Assembly (NCBI GenBank): GCA_020639155.1
Contig: JACKHF010000001.1
Span: 1,860,001 to 1,924,000 of the forward strand
Length of the DNA: 64,000 nt
Direction: 5' to 3'
From: Phycisphaeraceae bacterium
GTDB lineage: Bacteria; Planctomycetota; Phycisphaerae; Phycisphaerales; UBA1924
Shown in pieces: positions 1-9,476 of this stretch. How positions within the stretch are numbered: the stretch's first letter is position 1; the number at the start of each line of letters is the position of its first letter. The notes under the pieces are model-generated. The model searched no databases and was not told the origin of the DNA. It saw nothing but the letters and a program-made list of their open reading frames with translations. A program made the translations under genes and the position numbers.

Positions 1-1
1 C

Positions 2-2500
2 GTGCGTGTTGAGCTGCCTGTCGAACCGCTGCCAGAGTTTGATCGCGAAATTGGAAGCGCGATGCAGATGCTTGCGCGAGAGTCGACTGTATCTCGCGTG
101 ATGGTGTTCTGCCAGACACCGGGCGAACTGCAACGGTTTGGTGAACTCCTCGCTGAGCATGCGCCTGACTATGCAAACGACATTGAGTCGATGCTTGCGT
201 TCGTACATCGGGGGTTCAGGCTTGTTGGTGACGACGACACCGAGCGTGCAATGGTGGTGCCGTACCACGAGCTTGTGCATCGGTTTGGTGTTCGTCGCAA
301 GGCAACGAATCTTCGAAAATCCCGCGCGATGGATACGTTCCTCGACTTTGCGCCCGGTGATGTCGTTGTGCACGCGGAGCACGGGATCGCGATATTCGTT
401 GGCGTGACGCTGCTTGAACCCCGCCACGTCAAGGACGACAGGTCAGCAGACGACATTCTCAAGGGCAGGGGCAGAACGCGCATAGAGCCGGAAGAGTTTC
501 TGGTGCTGGAGTTCGCAAACAAGGCTCGACTCAACGTGCCAGCGATCCAGATCGATCAGGTGCAGAAGTACGTCGGCGGATTCAAGGGTAAGCCGCCGCT
601 CTCGACACTCGGCGGGCAGAAATGGTCCGCTCAGAAGCAGAAGGTTTTCGAGAGTGTGCGTGATCTTGCTGCTGAACTCCTCCGCGTGCGCGCAGCACGC
701 GAGAGCCTTCCCGGCATCAGGTATCCGGCCGACACGACGTGGCAGAAGGAGTTCGAGGCGGAGTTTCCATATCAGGAAACCGAGGATCAACTTGCCGCGC
801 TGTCCGAGATCAAGCGCGACCAGACGAGCGAGCGTCCGATGGATCGTCTGCTCTGTGGCGACGTTGGCTTTGGAAAAACAGAACTCGCGATCCGCGCCGC
901 GTTCAAGGTTGTCGAGTCCGGCAGGCAGGTTGCCGTGCTCGTGCCGACAACTGTGCTCGCCGAGCAGCACGAACGCACATTCCGAGACAGATTCGCGAGC
1001 TATCCGTTCCGCGTCGAGTCAATCTCTCGGTTCAAGACCGGCAAGGAGATCAACAACGTTCTGAAAGAACTCAAGCAGGGACGCATCGACATCATCATCG
1101 GTACGCATCGTTTGCTCTCAAAGGATGTGAGGTTCGCGGATCTCGGGTTGGTGGTTATCGACGAGGAGCAGCGTTTCGGCGTCGAGCACAAAGAGCAACT
1201 GCTGACATTTCGGATGACCGCAGATGTGCTGACACTCAGCGCCACGCCGATCCCGCGCACGCTGCACATGTCATTGCTCGGATTGCGCGATATATCGAGT
1301 CTTGCGACAGCACCAACAGATCGCCAGTCGGTTGTAACAGAGGTTATCCCGTGGAATGCGGTGCGGCTGAAACAGGCAGTTGCTCGCGAGCTTGCGCGCG
1401 ACGGACAGGTGTTTTACCTGCACAACCGCGTGCACGACATCCAAAGCGCAGCAGATGAGGTGCAGAAACTTGCACCTGATGCGAGGATTGTTGTCGGGCA
1501 CGGACAGATGAGTCCCCGCGAGCTTGAGCAGGTGATGCTGAGATTCATCCGCCACGACGCGGACATCCTCGTGTCGACCACGATCATTGAGTCTGGCATC
1601 GATATTCCCAACGCGAACACGATCTGCATCGCTGATGCGGACCGGTTTGGGCTCGCCGATCTGCACCAGCTTCGCGGGCGCGTGGGGCGTTCCCGCCATC
1701 GCGCGTACTGCTATTTGCTGCTCCCATTGACGCGCACGGTGCAGGACAAGGCAAAGCGCAGGCTCAAAGCGATGGAGGAGTACCACATGCTCGGTGCGGG
1801 GTTCAAGATTGCGATGCGCGATCTCGAAATCCGCGGCGCGGGCAATCTGCTCGGTGCGGAGCAGTCTGGCCATATCGCCGTCGTCGGATACGACATGTAC
1901 TGCAAGCTGCTTGAAGAGGCGGTCAATCAGCTTGAGCATCGCGACGAACTGAAGCCGCAACGAACACAGATCGAGATCGGCCTCACTGGATCAATCCCGA
2001 GGTCGTATATCAACGCGCAGGCGCGCCGGCTCGAAGCCTACCGGCGCATTGCGCAAGCGTCGAATCAGACCCAGGTTGAGAAGGTTCGCAGCGAGCTTGA
2101 AAGTGCCTACGGCAAGCCGCCGAAATCAACGCAGCGACTCCTCGATCTTGCCGAGCTGCGCGTGCTGAGCGCTGCAGTTGGGATTCTGTCCATGGTGCTT
2201 CGTGGACCGGATGTGCTGATCAAGGCAACAGATGCTCGACGTGCAGCAGATGCGCTCGGAGGTATCGAGGGAACTGTTCGTGTCGTGGAGAGTGAACGCC
2301 GCGGCAAAGAGGCTGAGGAAGATCGACGGACGATGGACATTTACATCCGACTACCTCAGCAATACCTTGAGGTTGAGACGCTTGCTCGTGTGCTGACACG
2401 TCGGTTTGCTTCGGCAGTTCAACGTTCGGGTTCTGTTGAGGATCGCTCTGTGCCCCTGCCGAATGTGGAGAAACCAAGGCTCAATGTCAACGGACAGTAA
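2..2500 (+). CDS. mfd: Transcription-repair coupling factor Mfd, C-terminal part (5' end outside window)
   Basis: The open frame runs in from the window edge, so about 832 C-terminal residues are visible and the UvrB-like N-terminus is missing. Mfd is a DNA translocase that pushes stalled RNA polymerase off the template and recruits UvrA for nucleotide excision repair. In order I see a CarD-like RNA-polymerase-interaction domain starting near residue 112 (FLDFAPGDVVVHAEHGIA), a superfamily 2 helicase core with Walker A GDVGFGKTE near residue 286 and the DEEQRFG box near 387, motif V/VI (STTIIESGIDIPN, QLRGRVGRSRHRAYCY), and a C-terminal TRCF domain. The interaction domain carries about 20 extra charged residues (around VKDDRSADDILKGRGR). 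Identity is secure; the start lies upstream of the window. Confidence 0.97.
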   Translation: MRVELPVEPLPEFDREIGSAMQMLARESTVSRVMVFCQTPGELQRFGELLAEHAPDYANDIESMLAFVHRGFRLVGDDDTERAMVVPYHELVHRFGVRRKATNLRKSRAMDTFLDFAPGDVVVHAEHGIAIFVGVTLLEPRHVKDDRSADDILKGRGRTRIEPEEFLVLEFANKARLNVPAIQIDQVQKYVGGFKGKPPLSTLGGQKWSAQKQKVFESVRDLAAELLRVRAARESLPGIRYPADTTWQKEFEAEFPYQETEDQLAALSEIKRDQTSERPMDRLLCGDVGFGKTELAIRAAFKVVESGRQVAVLVPTTVLAEQHERTFRDRFASYPFRVESISRFKTGKEINNVLKELKQGRIDIIIGTHRLLSKDVRFADLGLVVIDEEQRFGVEHKEQLLTFRMTADVLTLSATPIPRTLHMSLLGLRDISSLATAPTDRQSVVTEVIPWNAVRLKQAVARELARDGQVFYLHNRVHDIQSAADEVQKLAPDARIVVGHGQMSPRELEQVMLRFIRHDADILVSTTIIESGIDIPNANTICIADADRFGLADLHQLRGRVGRSRHRAYCYLLLPLTRTVQDKAKRRLKAMEEYHMLGAGFKIAMRDLEIRGAGNLLGAEQSGHIAVVGYDMYCKLLEEAVNQLEHRDELKPQRTQIEIGLTGSIPRSYINAQARRLEAYRRIAQASNQTQVEKVRSELESAYGKPPKSTQRLLDLAELRVLSAAVGILSMVLRGPDVLIKATDARRAADALGGIEGTVRVVESERRGKEAEEDRRTMDIYIRLPQQYLEVETLARVLTRRFASAVQRSGSVEDRSVPLPNVEKPRLNVNGQ

Positions 2501-2621
2501 AGAAACGTGAGATTTGTGTTCCTTGGGGTCGTACGAATTGCGAGTTGTCTAGTATCTATGCTGGAACTTTGTTCGGGTGGTGTGCCTGACGGGCACCTAT
2601 TGCGCAATGGAGCTGAACAAC

Positions 2622-3308
2622 ATGAATGACATCGAACATCATCCGAGTCGGTACACCTTCGATCAGCGCCTGGCCACGTTGAAGCGTCGTCTGGTGCTCG
2701 AAGCCGGGCAAGCGATCAAAATGCTCGAGGATGCACTCTCAGCGCTGTTTATCTCTGATCGTGAAGCTGCGATGGCTGTGCGCAAAGCTGACGATGTGAT
2801 CGACGAGGAAGAGGTGCAGATTGAGCTCGAGTGTTTTCGTCTGCTCGCGATGGAGCAGCCGGTCGCACGTGATTTCCGTGCGGTGACCTTTGTGCTCAAA
2901 GCCAATGCCGATATAGAGCGCGTTGCCGATCACGCATCATCAATCGCAAAGATCTGCCGGAAAATCCAGAGTGATCATAATCCAGTATGGCCGACCGCAT
3001 TAAAGGAACTCGGTGTTCGTGTGCCGTTGCAGTGCCATGATGCGCTCCGTGCGATCCAGATGGAGGATACTGCTCTTGCTGAGGGTGTCATCAGTACCGA
3101 TGATGTCATTGACGAGCTTGAAAAGCAACTTTTCGAAGAGACGGTCGACATGATGCGCACCGAGGACAACACCGAGGCGCTGGGCATGCAGATCAACCGC
3201 ATTGGCCGCGAGCTTGAGCGGGCTGCAGATCTGATGACCGATATTGCTCGAGACATTATCTATCTGAACACCGGGCACATTGTTCGGCACAGCCGCAGAA
3301 CGTCGTAA
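2622..3308 (+). CDS. phoU: Phosphate-signalling protein PhoU
   Basis: 228-residue all-helical protein made of two PhoU-type repeats, each an acidic three-helix bundle; the stretches around EAAMAVRKADDVIDEEEV and ALAEGVISTDDVIDELEKQ are the equivalent positions in the two halves. PhoU proteins dampen PhoR/PhoB signalling together with the Pst phosphate transporter and bind metal clusters through the E/D-rich motifs. I chose the ATG at 2622 because GGAG lies 9 nt upstream; in-frame GTG 2577 and ATG 2607 have no such site. No pst or phoBR genes are next to it, so here it stands alone behind mfd. Its 3' end overlaps, tail to tail, the end of a truncated gene on the minus strand. Confidence 0.93.
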   Translation: MNDIEHHPSRYTFDQRLATLKRRLVLEAGQAIKMLEDALSALFISDREAAMAVRKADDVIDEEEVQIELECFRLLAMEQPVARDFRAVTFVLKANADIERVADHASSIAKICRKIQSDHNPVWPTALKELGVRVPLQCHDALRAIQMEDTALAEGVISTDDVIDELEKQLFEETVDMMRTEDNTEALGMQINRIGRELERAADLMTDIARDIIYLNTGHIVRHSRRTS

Positions 3309-3684
3309 ACACGATATTGTTGTCGATCGCGTTGCGTTTTTTCTGCATCCATTCGATCGCAAGATCGCTGTTCCCGATCTTGTCATATGACACCGCGATA
3401 TCGTCGTACGCAATCAGATCAAGCGGATTGGCATTCAGCTTCGCTGTTGCGATCTCGATGCGTTTTTCGTAGTAGATCGGTGGGAACCGATCGAACCGGC
3501 CTGTGATTGCTTCCACAACGCCGGGTAATCCCTTCGCTTCGAATGCGAGTGTGTCAGAATCCCAGTAGCATGCGTTGATTTGCTTGTTTGAACCTTGATG
3601 GGTGGGTGCAAGTATTGGAAAGCAAAGCAGGAAAAGAACAGCAAGGACAGGAAGCGATCCGAACGCCCGCGTTCTGTGTTTCAT
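3256..3684 (-). pseudogene. Truncated signal-peptide/TPR-type protein remnant
   Basis: 142 codons from ATG 3684. The start has a clear signal peptide (KHRTRAFG, then a leucine-rich core LPVLAVLFLLCFPIL). It is followed by a segment of a planctomycetal family I recognise by its CYWDSDTLAFEAKGLP opening and a first TPR-like helix pair (YYEKRIEIATAKL, YDDIAVSYDKIGNSDLAIEW). Family members known to me continue with more TPR repeats for several hundred residues. Here the recognisable sequence stops at about 3315, exactly where it runs into the end of phoU, and is followed by a short unrelated tail (TTFCGCAEQCARCSDR). It lies 46 bp behind ribF on the same strand and may be co-transcribed with it. 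I infer a 3' deletion; a naturally short variant cannot be excluded. Confidence 0.6.
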
Positions 3685-3730
3685 GTGGCATTGTACGTAT
3701 ATGGATGAGATCCGGTTCGGGTGAACAAGA

Positions 3731-4777
3731 TTACACCGATGCAATATGAGCGTGTGCATCCAGTGTTTGCTGGATGTTGGTGCAGTCGCGTTGCATCTGT
3801 TCGAGCAAGGGATCAAGCGAGTCATATCTGATCTGCTCGCGCACCCACGCAACGAACCGCAGGCGCATGTTCCAGCCATAGGGCGGCAGAGCAGCGATGA
3901 TCTGCGATGTTCCGTGCTGGTTTCGATCGTCGAGGATGTGTGCCTCGACCGCGAACGAACTGTTGCCAAAGGTTGGTTTGTGTCCGATGCTGACAGCCGC
4001 TGCGACGAATCGCTGATTCGCATCGTCGAGTGCTGTCTGCCCCGGCTGCGGTATCTGCGCAATCGCTGCGTAGACTCCGTCGGCGGGCACCATGCATGTT
4101 GTTGTGATATTCGCAGTGGGGAACCCGATGGTTCTGCCTCGCTGATCACCCTTCTCGACGATACCCTCAACTTCGTGCCAGCGACCCAGCACACGCGCTG
4201 CATCATCAACACGACCATTGGTAAGCAGCCAGCGGGCGATGGTACTTGATGCTCGCACGATTGTGTGGTCGTTTAAGACTGTGGGGACGGGTGGCACGAC
4301 CTCGACATCAAACTGCGACGATGGCGGCTGGCTCATGCCAAGATCTTTCAGCACGTCGACGTTTCCTGCGCGACCTTTGCCGAAGTGAAAGTCCGATCCT
4401 TCGACAATGTAGACGGGGTTGTAGGGGAGGAGAATCCTGTGAACAAACTCGACCGGCGTGAGCGAGAGCAGGGCAGGTGTCGGTTTGAGTTGCACGACTT
4501 CATCTGCGCCGGCTTTGCGTAGCAGGGAGGATCTGTGCTGGAACGTGGTCAAGCGAGCTGGTTCGTTACCTGGGGCGAGTGTTGCACCTGGATGGGGGTC
4601 GAACGCGAGGGCAACAGTCCGGACGGTTTGTCCAGTCTTTGATCCAGTTCTGTCTGCTTTCGCTTTGGCAACTTTCAGCAGTTCAACGTGGCCGAGGTGT
4701 ACGCCATCGAACGTGCCAATGGTCAGCACAGACTGCTGTGCCAGTGTGGGATATGTGGATGTACCGCCTTGTGGCAT
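3731..4777 (-). CDS. ribF: Bifunctional riboflavin kinase / FAD synthetase RibF
   Basis: 348 residues, slightly longer than the usual roughly 310. It phosphorylates riboflavin to FMN and adenylates FMN to FAD in the cytoplasm. The N-terminal nucleotidyltransferase domain carries the GTFDGVHLGHVELL motif near residue 22 (the H-x-G-H signature). The C-terminal riboflavin kinase domain starts near residue 200 with GRTIGFPTANI, whose PTAN residues bind the metal and ATP. The gene is divergent from the putA-like gene, 212 bp away, and is followed by the truncated TPR-type gene. There is no good Shine-Dalgarno site before ATG 4777, but the conserved N-terminus begins soon after it, so the start is probably right. 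Confidence 0.95.
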   Translation of the reverse strand: MPQGGTSTYPTLAQQSVLTIGTFDGVHLGHVELLKVAKAKADRTGSKTGQTVRTVALAFDPHPGATLAPGNEPARLTTFQHRSSLLRKAGADEVVQLKPTPALLSLTPVEFVHRILLPYNPVYIVEGSDFHFGKGRAGNVDVLKDLGMSQPPSSQFDVEVVPPVPTVLNDHTIVRASSTIARWLLTNGRVDDAARVLGRWHEVEGIVEKGDQRGRTIGFPTANITTTCMVPADGVYAAIAQIPQPGQTALDDANQRFVAAAVSIGHKPTFGNSSFAVEAHILDDRNQHGTSQIIAALPPYGWNMRLRFVAWVREQIRYDSLDPLLEQMQRDCTNIQQTLDAHAHIASV

Positions 4778-4914
4778 GGATGATTATCGCCTGTGAAGTT
4801 GCGGGTGAGGAGAAACGATGGTAGAGCGCGTCCGAGGTTTTTGGGTAACTTGGGTTTCTCCCTGGTCATGAGGAATTCGTAAGGATTTCAGCTGGGGATT
4901 ACTGGGATGATTCC

Positions 4915-4920
4915 TATACT
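4915..4920 (+). promoter_or_regulatory. Possible -10 hexamer for the putA-like gene
   Basis: TATACT lies 70 nt before the putA-like start codon in the divergent ribF/putA gap. I see no good -35 hexamer 16-18 bp upstream, so this is only a candidate. Confidence 0.25.
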
Positions 4921-4989
4921 TTGGGTTCGTCTGGGCGCGGGTGTGCGCTCGTGTTCTGCTCGCAGAATCGCTGTGTGCTGAGGGGTCCA

Positions 4990-7900
4990 ATGGGCTTGTT
5001 TTCACGCAAATCGGGTGGTGGTGTGGCGGTTCGCCCAACGGTGGTACGGATTCCAACCGAGGACGGCACGAGCAACGGGACCGCGTCGCGGATGCCTGCA
5101 AGTGCGCCATTGGCAAATGCTGGGCACGGCGAACTCGAGACGAGCATTCGCAAGCACGGCGAGCACATGCTGGAACTGGCACGCGACCAGAAGTACGGCA
5201 TTCTCAGCACAAAGTTCTATTCTGACAAGATGATGGAATGGTCCATGAAGGACCACGACTTCAAGGTGCAGATGTTCCGGTTTGTTGACGCGTTCCCTGT
5301 GCTGCGCACGCCGGAGATGATCTACGACCATCTCGATGACTATATGAACCAGCCCGGCGTGAACGTGCCCGGGTTCATTGAGCTTGCGCTCAAAGCTGGT
5401 GGTCTTGCCAAGGGCATGGCAGCGAAGACGATCGCTGGGCAGATCGAGTCCATGGCTGGCAAGTTTATCGCCGGTGAGGATGCGAAGAGCGCACTTGGTG
5501 GTCTTGCGAAGATTTGGAAGGACGGGATCGCGTTCAGTGTTGATCTGCTCGGCGAGGCGTGCGTGTCAGATGCTGAAGCGGACATGTACCAGCAGAAGTA
5601 TCTCGATCTTGTTGCGAATCTGCCGGACGAGGTCGCGTCGTGGAAAGCAAACTCCACGCTGGAGCAGGACCATCTCGGTGGTATTCCGCGCACGAATGTG
5701 TCCGTGAAGATTTCTTCGCTGAGTGCAAAGTGCAATCCGATCGATACCGAGGGCTCTATCAGGGACATCATGTCGCGCCTGGTGCCGATTCTTGAGCTTG
5801 CGCGCGACAAGGGTGTGCTGATCAACTTCGACATGGAGCAGTTCGCACTGAAGGACTTGACGCTCGAACTGTTCAAACGCTGTTGCGAGCAGGTTGATTT
5901 CCAGGCTGGTATCGCGATGCAGGCGTATCTGAAGTCCGGCGAGGACGATGCACGGAACATCTGCGAGTGGGCGAAACGCACGGGACGTGTTGTCAGTGTG
6001 AGACTCGTGAAGGGTGCGTACTGGGATTATGAAACCATCCATGCGGAAGAACAGGGCTGGCAATGTCCTGTGTGGTCGGTGAAGTGGGAGACTGATGCGT
6101 GCTTCGAGCGCATGACGCGTATCTTCCTTGATGCGTGCCCGCGAGGAGATAAGGTTGCGTCGGGGCTTGGTCCAACAAAGCTTGCATCCGGACAGGGTGG
6201 CGTGAAACTCGCGCTCGGCTCGCACAACGTCCGCTCGATTGCGACGTGTCTTGCAATGCTCGAACAGCGCGGACTCCCGAAGAACGCGATAGAGATTCAG
6301 ATGCTCCATGGGATGGCTGACCAGCTCAAGCACGCTGCCCACGAGATGGACCTGCGTATCCGCGAGTACGTCCCCGTCGGCGAGATGATCCCCGGCATGG
6401 CGTATCTTGTGCGCCGCCTGCTTGAGAACACGTCCAATGAGTCGTGGCTGAAAGCAGGGTTCCTCGACAACGCGAACACGGATGTGCTGCTCGCAGCGCC
6501 GGGATCACTCAAGTCGCACCCGCACTCGAAGCAGGATCTATCCGAGATCGCAGCCGAACGCCATCATCTCTCGCCATCGCATCCTGATGTTGGTGACGGT
6601 CGTCCGTTCTTCACCGAGCCGATGCGTGATTTCTCACAGAAGTCCGTGCGCGACACGTTCAGCAAGGCGGTCAAGAATGCGGTGGTGCCGTCGGTGCCGA
6701 GTGAGCACACGCCCGAGCAGGCGTTCGAAATGATCGCCAAAGCAGATGCTGCGTTCCCAGCATGGCGCGATACCGATCCGGCACTGCGCTCTCGCGTGCT
6801 TGTTGATGCTGCCGACATACTGCGCAAACGTCGCGATGAGTTTTCCGGCGTTGTCATCAAGGAGAACGGCAAGTGCTGGGTTGATGCAGACGCGGACCTC
6901 TGCGAGGCGATCGACTTCCTTGAGTATTACGCCAGGTGCGCGATGCCGCTCTTCGAGCGTGAGCGTCTGGGCAGATTCATCGGCGAACTCGACGAGCAGT
7001 GGCATCAGGCGCGGGGGATCGCAGCGGTGATCTCTCCGTGGAACTTTCCGGTTGCAATCTGCGCCGGCATGACGAGCGCCGCACTCGTGACGGGGAACAC
7101 CGTTATTCTGAAGCCCGCGGAGCAGACAACGGGATGCGCAAAGATATTCGTTGATGCGATCTACACAGCACTGCGAAACCTTGGACTCTCGACCGATGTG
7201 CTCCAGTTCTGCCCCGCGCCGGGCGAGACAACAGGCGCTGCGATTGTGCGTGATCCGCGTATCGCACTCATCGCGTTTACCGGGTCCAAAGCGGTCGGTC
7301 TGGACATTGTCAAAGCTGCTGGCGTGACGCCCGAAGAGCAACTGCACGTCAAGAAGGTCGTGTGCGAGATGGGCGGCAAGAACGCGATCATCATCGACAC
7401 GTCGGCCGACCTAGACGAAGCAGTGCTTGGTGTGCGTCAGAGTGCGTTCGGATTCCAGGGGCAGAAGTGCAGCGCGTGCAGCCGCGTGATCGTGGTTGAT
7501 CCGCAGGGCGAGAACGGCCCCGCGATGCGCGCATTCACCGATCGGTTTGTACACTCGACAAACTCGCTCGTTATTGGTGATCCGATCGATAGCGGCACCG
7601 ACATCGGGCCGGTAATCGATCAGGAATCGTGCGCACGCATCACAGGGATGATCGACATCGCCAAACGCGAGGGATGCACGCTTGAGCTTGAGATGGAACT
7701 GCCCGACGATATTCGTCGGCGGATGGAAGCGCAATCAGTAAGCCCGTTGGGCACGATGCCTTGCGATTATGTCACGCCGACGATCTTCTCGGGCGTGAAG
7801 GAGCATCACACGATCGCGAAGGAAGAGATCTTTGGTCCTGTGGTTGCGATCATGCACGCAGCGTCGTTCGACGAGGCGCTCCGTATCGCGAACAACTCAC

Positions 7901-8154
7901 AATACAAACTCACCGGTGGTGTGTTCAGCAGAAAACCGGCGCATATCGAGCAGGCGAAGCGAGGCTTCCGCGTCGGGAATCTGTATATCAATCGTAGTTG
8001 TACAGGGGCGCTCGTTGCACGTCAGCCGTTCGGTGGATTCGCGATGAGCGGTGTCGGGTCCAAGGCGGGCGGCGACGACTATCTGCTGCAGTTTGTCGAG
8101 CCTCGCGCGTGCTGTGAGAACACGATGCGCCGTGGGTTTGCGCCGGAACTCTGA
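4990..8154 (+). CDS. putA: Bifunctional proline dehydrogenase / L-glutamate gamma-semialdehyde dehydrogenase (PutA-like)
   Basis: 1054 residues. It oxidises proline to pyrroline-5-carboxylate (FAD) and then to glutamate (NAD+), channelling the intermediate. The N-terminal half is the proline dehydrogenase barrel (NVSVKISSLSAKCNPID near residue 235, VSVRLVKGAYWDYE near 335, REYVPVGEMIPGMAYLVRRL near 455). The C-terminal half, from about residue 570, is an aldehyde dehydrogenase with the NAD-site stretch AAVISPWNFPVAICAGM, the catalytic-glutamate loop CEMGGKNA near 792 and the catalytic cysteine in GFQGQKCSACSR near 827. No ribbon-helix-helix DNA-binding domain is present, so it should not autoregulate like E. 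coli PutA. ATG 4990 follows AGGGG; the longer TTG frame from 4921 has no support. Confidence 0.95.
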   Translation: MGLFSRKSGGGVAVRPTVVRIPTEDGTSNGTASRMPASAPLANAGHGELETSIRKHGEHMLELARDQKYGILSTKFYSDKMMEWSMKDHDFKVQMFRFVDAFPVLRTPEMIYDHLDDYMNQPGVNVPGFIELALKAGGLAKGMAAKTIAGQIESMAGKFIAGEDAKSALGGLAKIWKDGIAFSVDLLGEACVSDAEADMYQQKYLDLVANLPDEVASWKANSTLEQDHLGGIPRTNVSVKISSLSAKCNPIDTEGSIRDIMSRLVPILELARDKGVLINFDMEQFALKDLTLELFKRCCEQVDFQAGIAMQAYLKSGEDDARNICEWAKRTGRVVSVRLVKGAYWDYETIHAEEQGWQCPVWSVKWETDACFERMTRIFLDACPRGDKVASGLGPTKLASGQGGVKLALGSHNVRSIATCLAMLEQRGLPKNAIEIQMLHGMADQLKHAAHEMDLRIREYVPVGEMIPGMAYLVRRLLENTSNESWLKAGFLDNANTDVLLAAPGSLKSHPHSKQDLSEIAAERHHLSPSHPDVGDGRPFFTEPMRDFSQKSVRDTFSKAVKNAVVPSVPSEHTPEQAFEMIAKADAAFPAWRDTDPALRSRVLVDAADILRKRRDEFSGVVIKENGKCWVDADADLCEAIDFLEYYARCAMPLFERERLGRFIGELDEQWHQARGIAAVISPWNFPVAICAGMTSAALVTGNTVILKPAEQTTGCAKIFVDAIYTALRNLGLSTDVLQFCPAPGETTGAAIVRDPRIALIAFTGSKAVGLDIVKAAGVTPEEQLHVKKVVCEMGGKNAIIIDTSADLDEAVLGVRQSAFGFQGQKCSACSRVIVVDPQGENGPAMRAFTDRFVHSTNSLVIGDPIDSGTDIGPVIDQESCARITGMIDIAKREGCTLELEMELPDDIRRRMEAQSVSPLGTMPCDYVTPTIFSGVKEHHTIAKEEIFGPVVAIMHAASFDEALRIANNSQYKLTGGVFSRKPAHIEQAKRGFRVGNLYINRSCTGALVARQPFGGFAMSGVGSKAGGDDYLLQFVEPRACCENTMRRGFAPEL

Positions 8155-8187
8155 TCTGCATCACGCATCCCAATCGGGAGGCACGGT

Positions 8188-8475
8188 ATGAAACATCGCA
8201 AATGGTTGCTCTTTGCTGCGGGTGTTGCGGTTGCGTACGCACTTGTTGTGCAGCATGTGTCAATTCCATTCCTGATCAACTATGGCGAGCACACATTCCT
8301 TGCTGCGTACAACCTCGCGTTCGTGCTGATTGCGTCGTGGACTATGCTCGAGTGTGTCCACCACGTCTCCAGTAAGCGTGCGCCAAACTGCAGCGCGTGC
8401 GGATACTCGCTCGCGGGGATGCGGTGCCCAGAGTGTGGCAAGGTCGTGGGGAGCAGCCAGGAATGCAATCGGTAA
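8188..8475 (+). CDS. Small membrane protein with C-terminal zinc ribbon
   Basis: 95 residues with a very good GGGAGG ribosome site before ATG 8188. Two hydrophobic helices (WLLFAAGVAVAYALVV and FLAAYNLAFVLIASWTML) are followed by a short cytosolic-type zinc ribbon, CSACGYSLAGMRCPECG, with two CxxC pairs. Small proteins of this layout are common in planctomycetes; their function is unknown. It follows the putA-like gene by 33 bp, and its stop codon overlaps the ribosome site of the SUI1 gene, so the three may be co-transcribed. Confidence 0.8.
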   Translation: MKHRKWLLFAAGVAVAYALVVQHVSIPFLINYGEHTFLAAYNLAFVLIASWTMLECVHHVSSKRAPNCSACGYSLAGMRCPECGKVVGSSQECNR

Positions 8476-8485
8476 GGAACCGCGC

Positions 8486-8836
8486 ATGGGACTCTTTGAT
8501 GGCACACCTCTCCAGCGAGCAGTCACCTGCGAGCATTGCGGGAAGGAGCGTGCGCAATGCGCATGTCCGCGCGATGCCAGCGGTGAGGTGACGCTGCCGA
8601 AGGATCAGCAGTTGCGTGTGCAGCGGGAGCGCAGCCGGGGGAGCTGGCTGACAACGATCTCCGGGTTTGACACATCCGCAACGGACATGCAGGCGATGAT
8701 CAAGTCGCTCAAGGCGAAGTTTGCGACTGGCGGGAGCATTCGCGATGACGTGATCGAACTGCGAGGTGATCATCGCGATGCATTGGTCGCGCATCTGAAA
8801 TCACTCGGGTATTCGGCAAAGCCGAGCGGCGGATAA
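8486..8836 (+). CDS. SUI1/eIF1-like translation factor (YciH family)
   Basis: 116 residues. The N-terminus has a CEHCGKERAQCAC zinc-ribbon-like segment (CxxC...CxC), followed by the SUI1 fold: basic first strand (RSRGSWLTTISGFDTSATD), helix (MQAMIKSLKAKFATGGSIRDD) and the final strand-helix (VIELRGDHRDALVAHLKSLGY). Bacterial YciH binds the 30S subunit and affects start-codon fidelity. AAGGA lies 7 nt before ATG 8486 and overlaps the stop of the preceding gene; the in-frame extension to 8330 runs through that gene and is not used. Confidence 0.88.
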   Translation: MGLFDGTPLQRAVTCEHCGKERAQCACPRDASGEVTLPKDQQLRVQRERSRGSWLTTISGFDTSATDMQAMIKSLKAKFATGGSIRDDVIELRGDHRDALVAHLKSLGYSAKPSGG

Positions 8837-8848
8837 AGGCTTTAGAAA

Positions 8849-9286
8849 CTACTTCTTCTTGAGAAGCCCGAGAATCTGGTCCTTGTGCAGGACTGTTGTG
8901 ATGATGCCCGCAACAAGCGCGATGCAACCCATGATGAAGAGCTGGCCGCCATCGCCGACCGCGGGCTCGCCGTTCTGACCGGGCACCTTGACGACGATGC
9001 CCAGCGGCGTGAAGAGATGGCTACCCAACGCGCCAATCATGAGCCCGATGGTGAGCAATCCGCCGAACGCAGCGGTGCGCGGAACGAGCAGCAGGACCGC
9101 AGCGATCAGTTCGAACACACCCGTTGCGTATCTGCCCCAGGGTTCTGCGCCGAGTGTCGAGAAGATGTGAATGGGTTCGGCAGCTCCAGAGAACTTGAAG
9201 AACAACGTCTGGCCCATAATGACCGCTGCGACAATACGCGCGATCCACGATGTGATGAGCTTCTGCTTTGACATGGTTTCTGGCAT
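8849..9286 (-). CDS. DoxX family membrane protein
   Basis: 145 residues with four predicted transmembrane helices. The first carries the family start (WIARIVAAVIMGQTLFFKFSGA), the others are ATGVFELIAAVLLLVP, GGLLTIGLMIGALGSHLF and LFIMGCIALVAGIITTVL; the tail is LLKKK. DoxX proteins are small integral membrane proteins linked to quinone or thiosulfate oxidation, or of unknown role. I moved the start to ATG 9286 because GGAG sits 6 nt upstream, whereas ATG 9346 would add 20 basic residues without a ribosome site. It converges on the SUI1 gene with 12 bp between the stops. Confidence 0.85.
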   Translation of the reverse strand: MPETMSKQKLITSWIARIVAAVIMGQTLFFKFSGAAEPIHIFSTLGAEPWGRYATGVFELIAAVLLLVPRTAAFGGLLTIGLMIGALGSHLFTPLGIVVKVPGQNGEPAVGDGGQLFIMGCIALVAGIITTVLHKDQILGLLKKK

Positions 9287-9476
9287 GGCGGGCTCCGCTT
9301 TGGAGAATTGGCGGCTGAGAGTGCGTTTGATGCGCTGGATTGCCAACTGGTGACCGGTGTTGTTACGCGAGGGATGACAGACGCATCAGATATGAGTCGC
9401 GCTCTGTGTTTGTTACTTTCAGGTTGTGGATGGGATCATGGTTGCCCTGTGCGCACATAAGGGATACGGTCGGGTG

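Noticed and set aside
3685..4218. Upstream extension of the truncated TPR-type gene
   Set aside because: It lies wholly inside ribF in another frame; the signal peptide at 3684 marks the true start.
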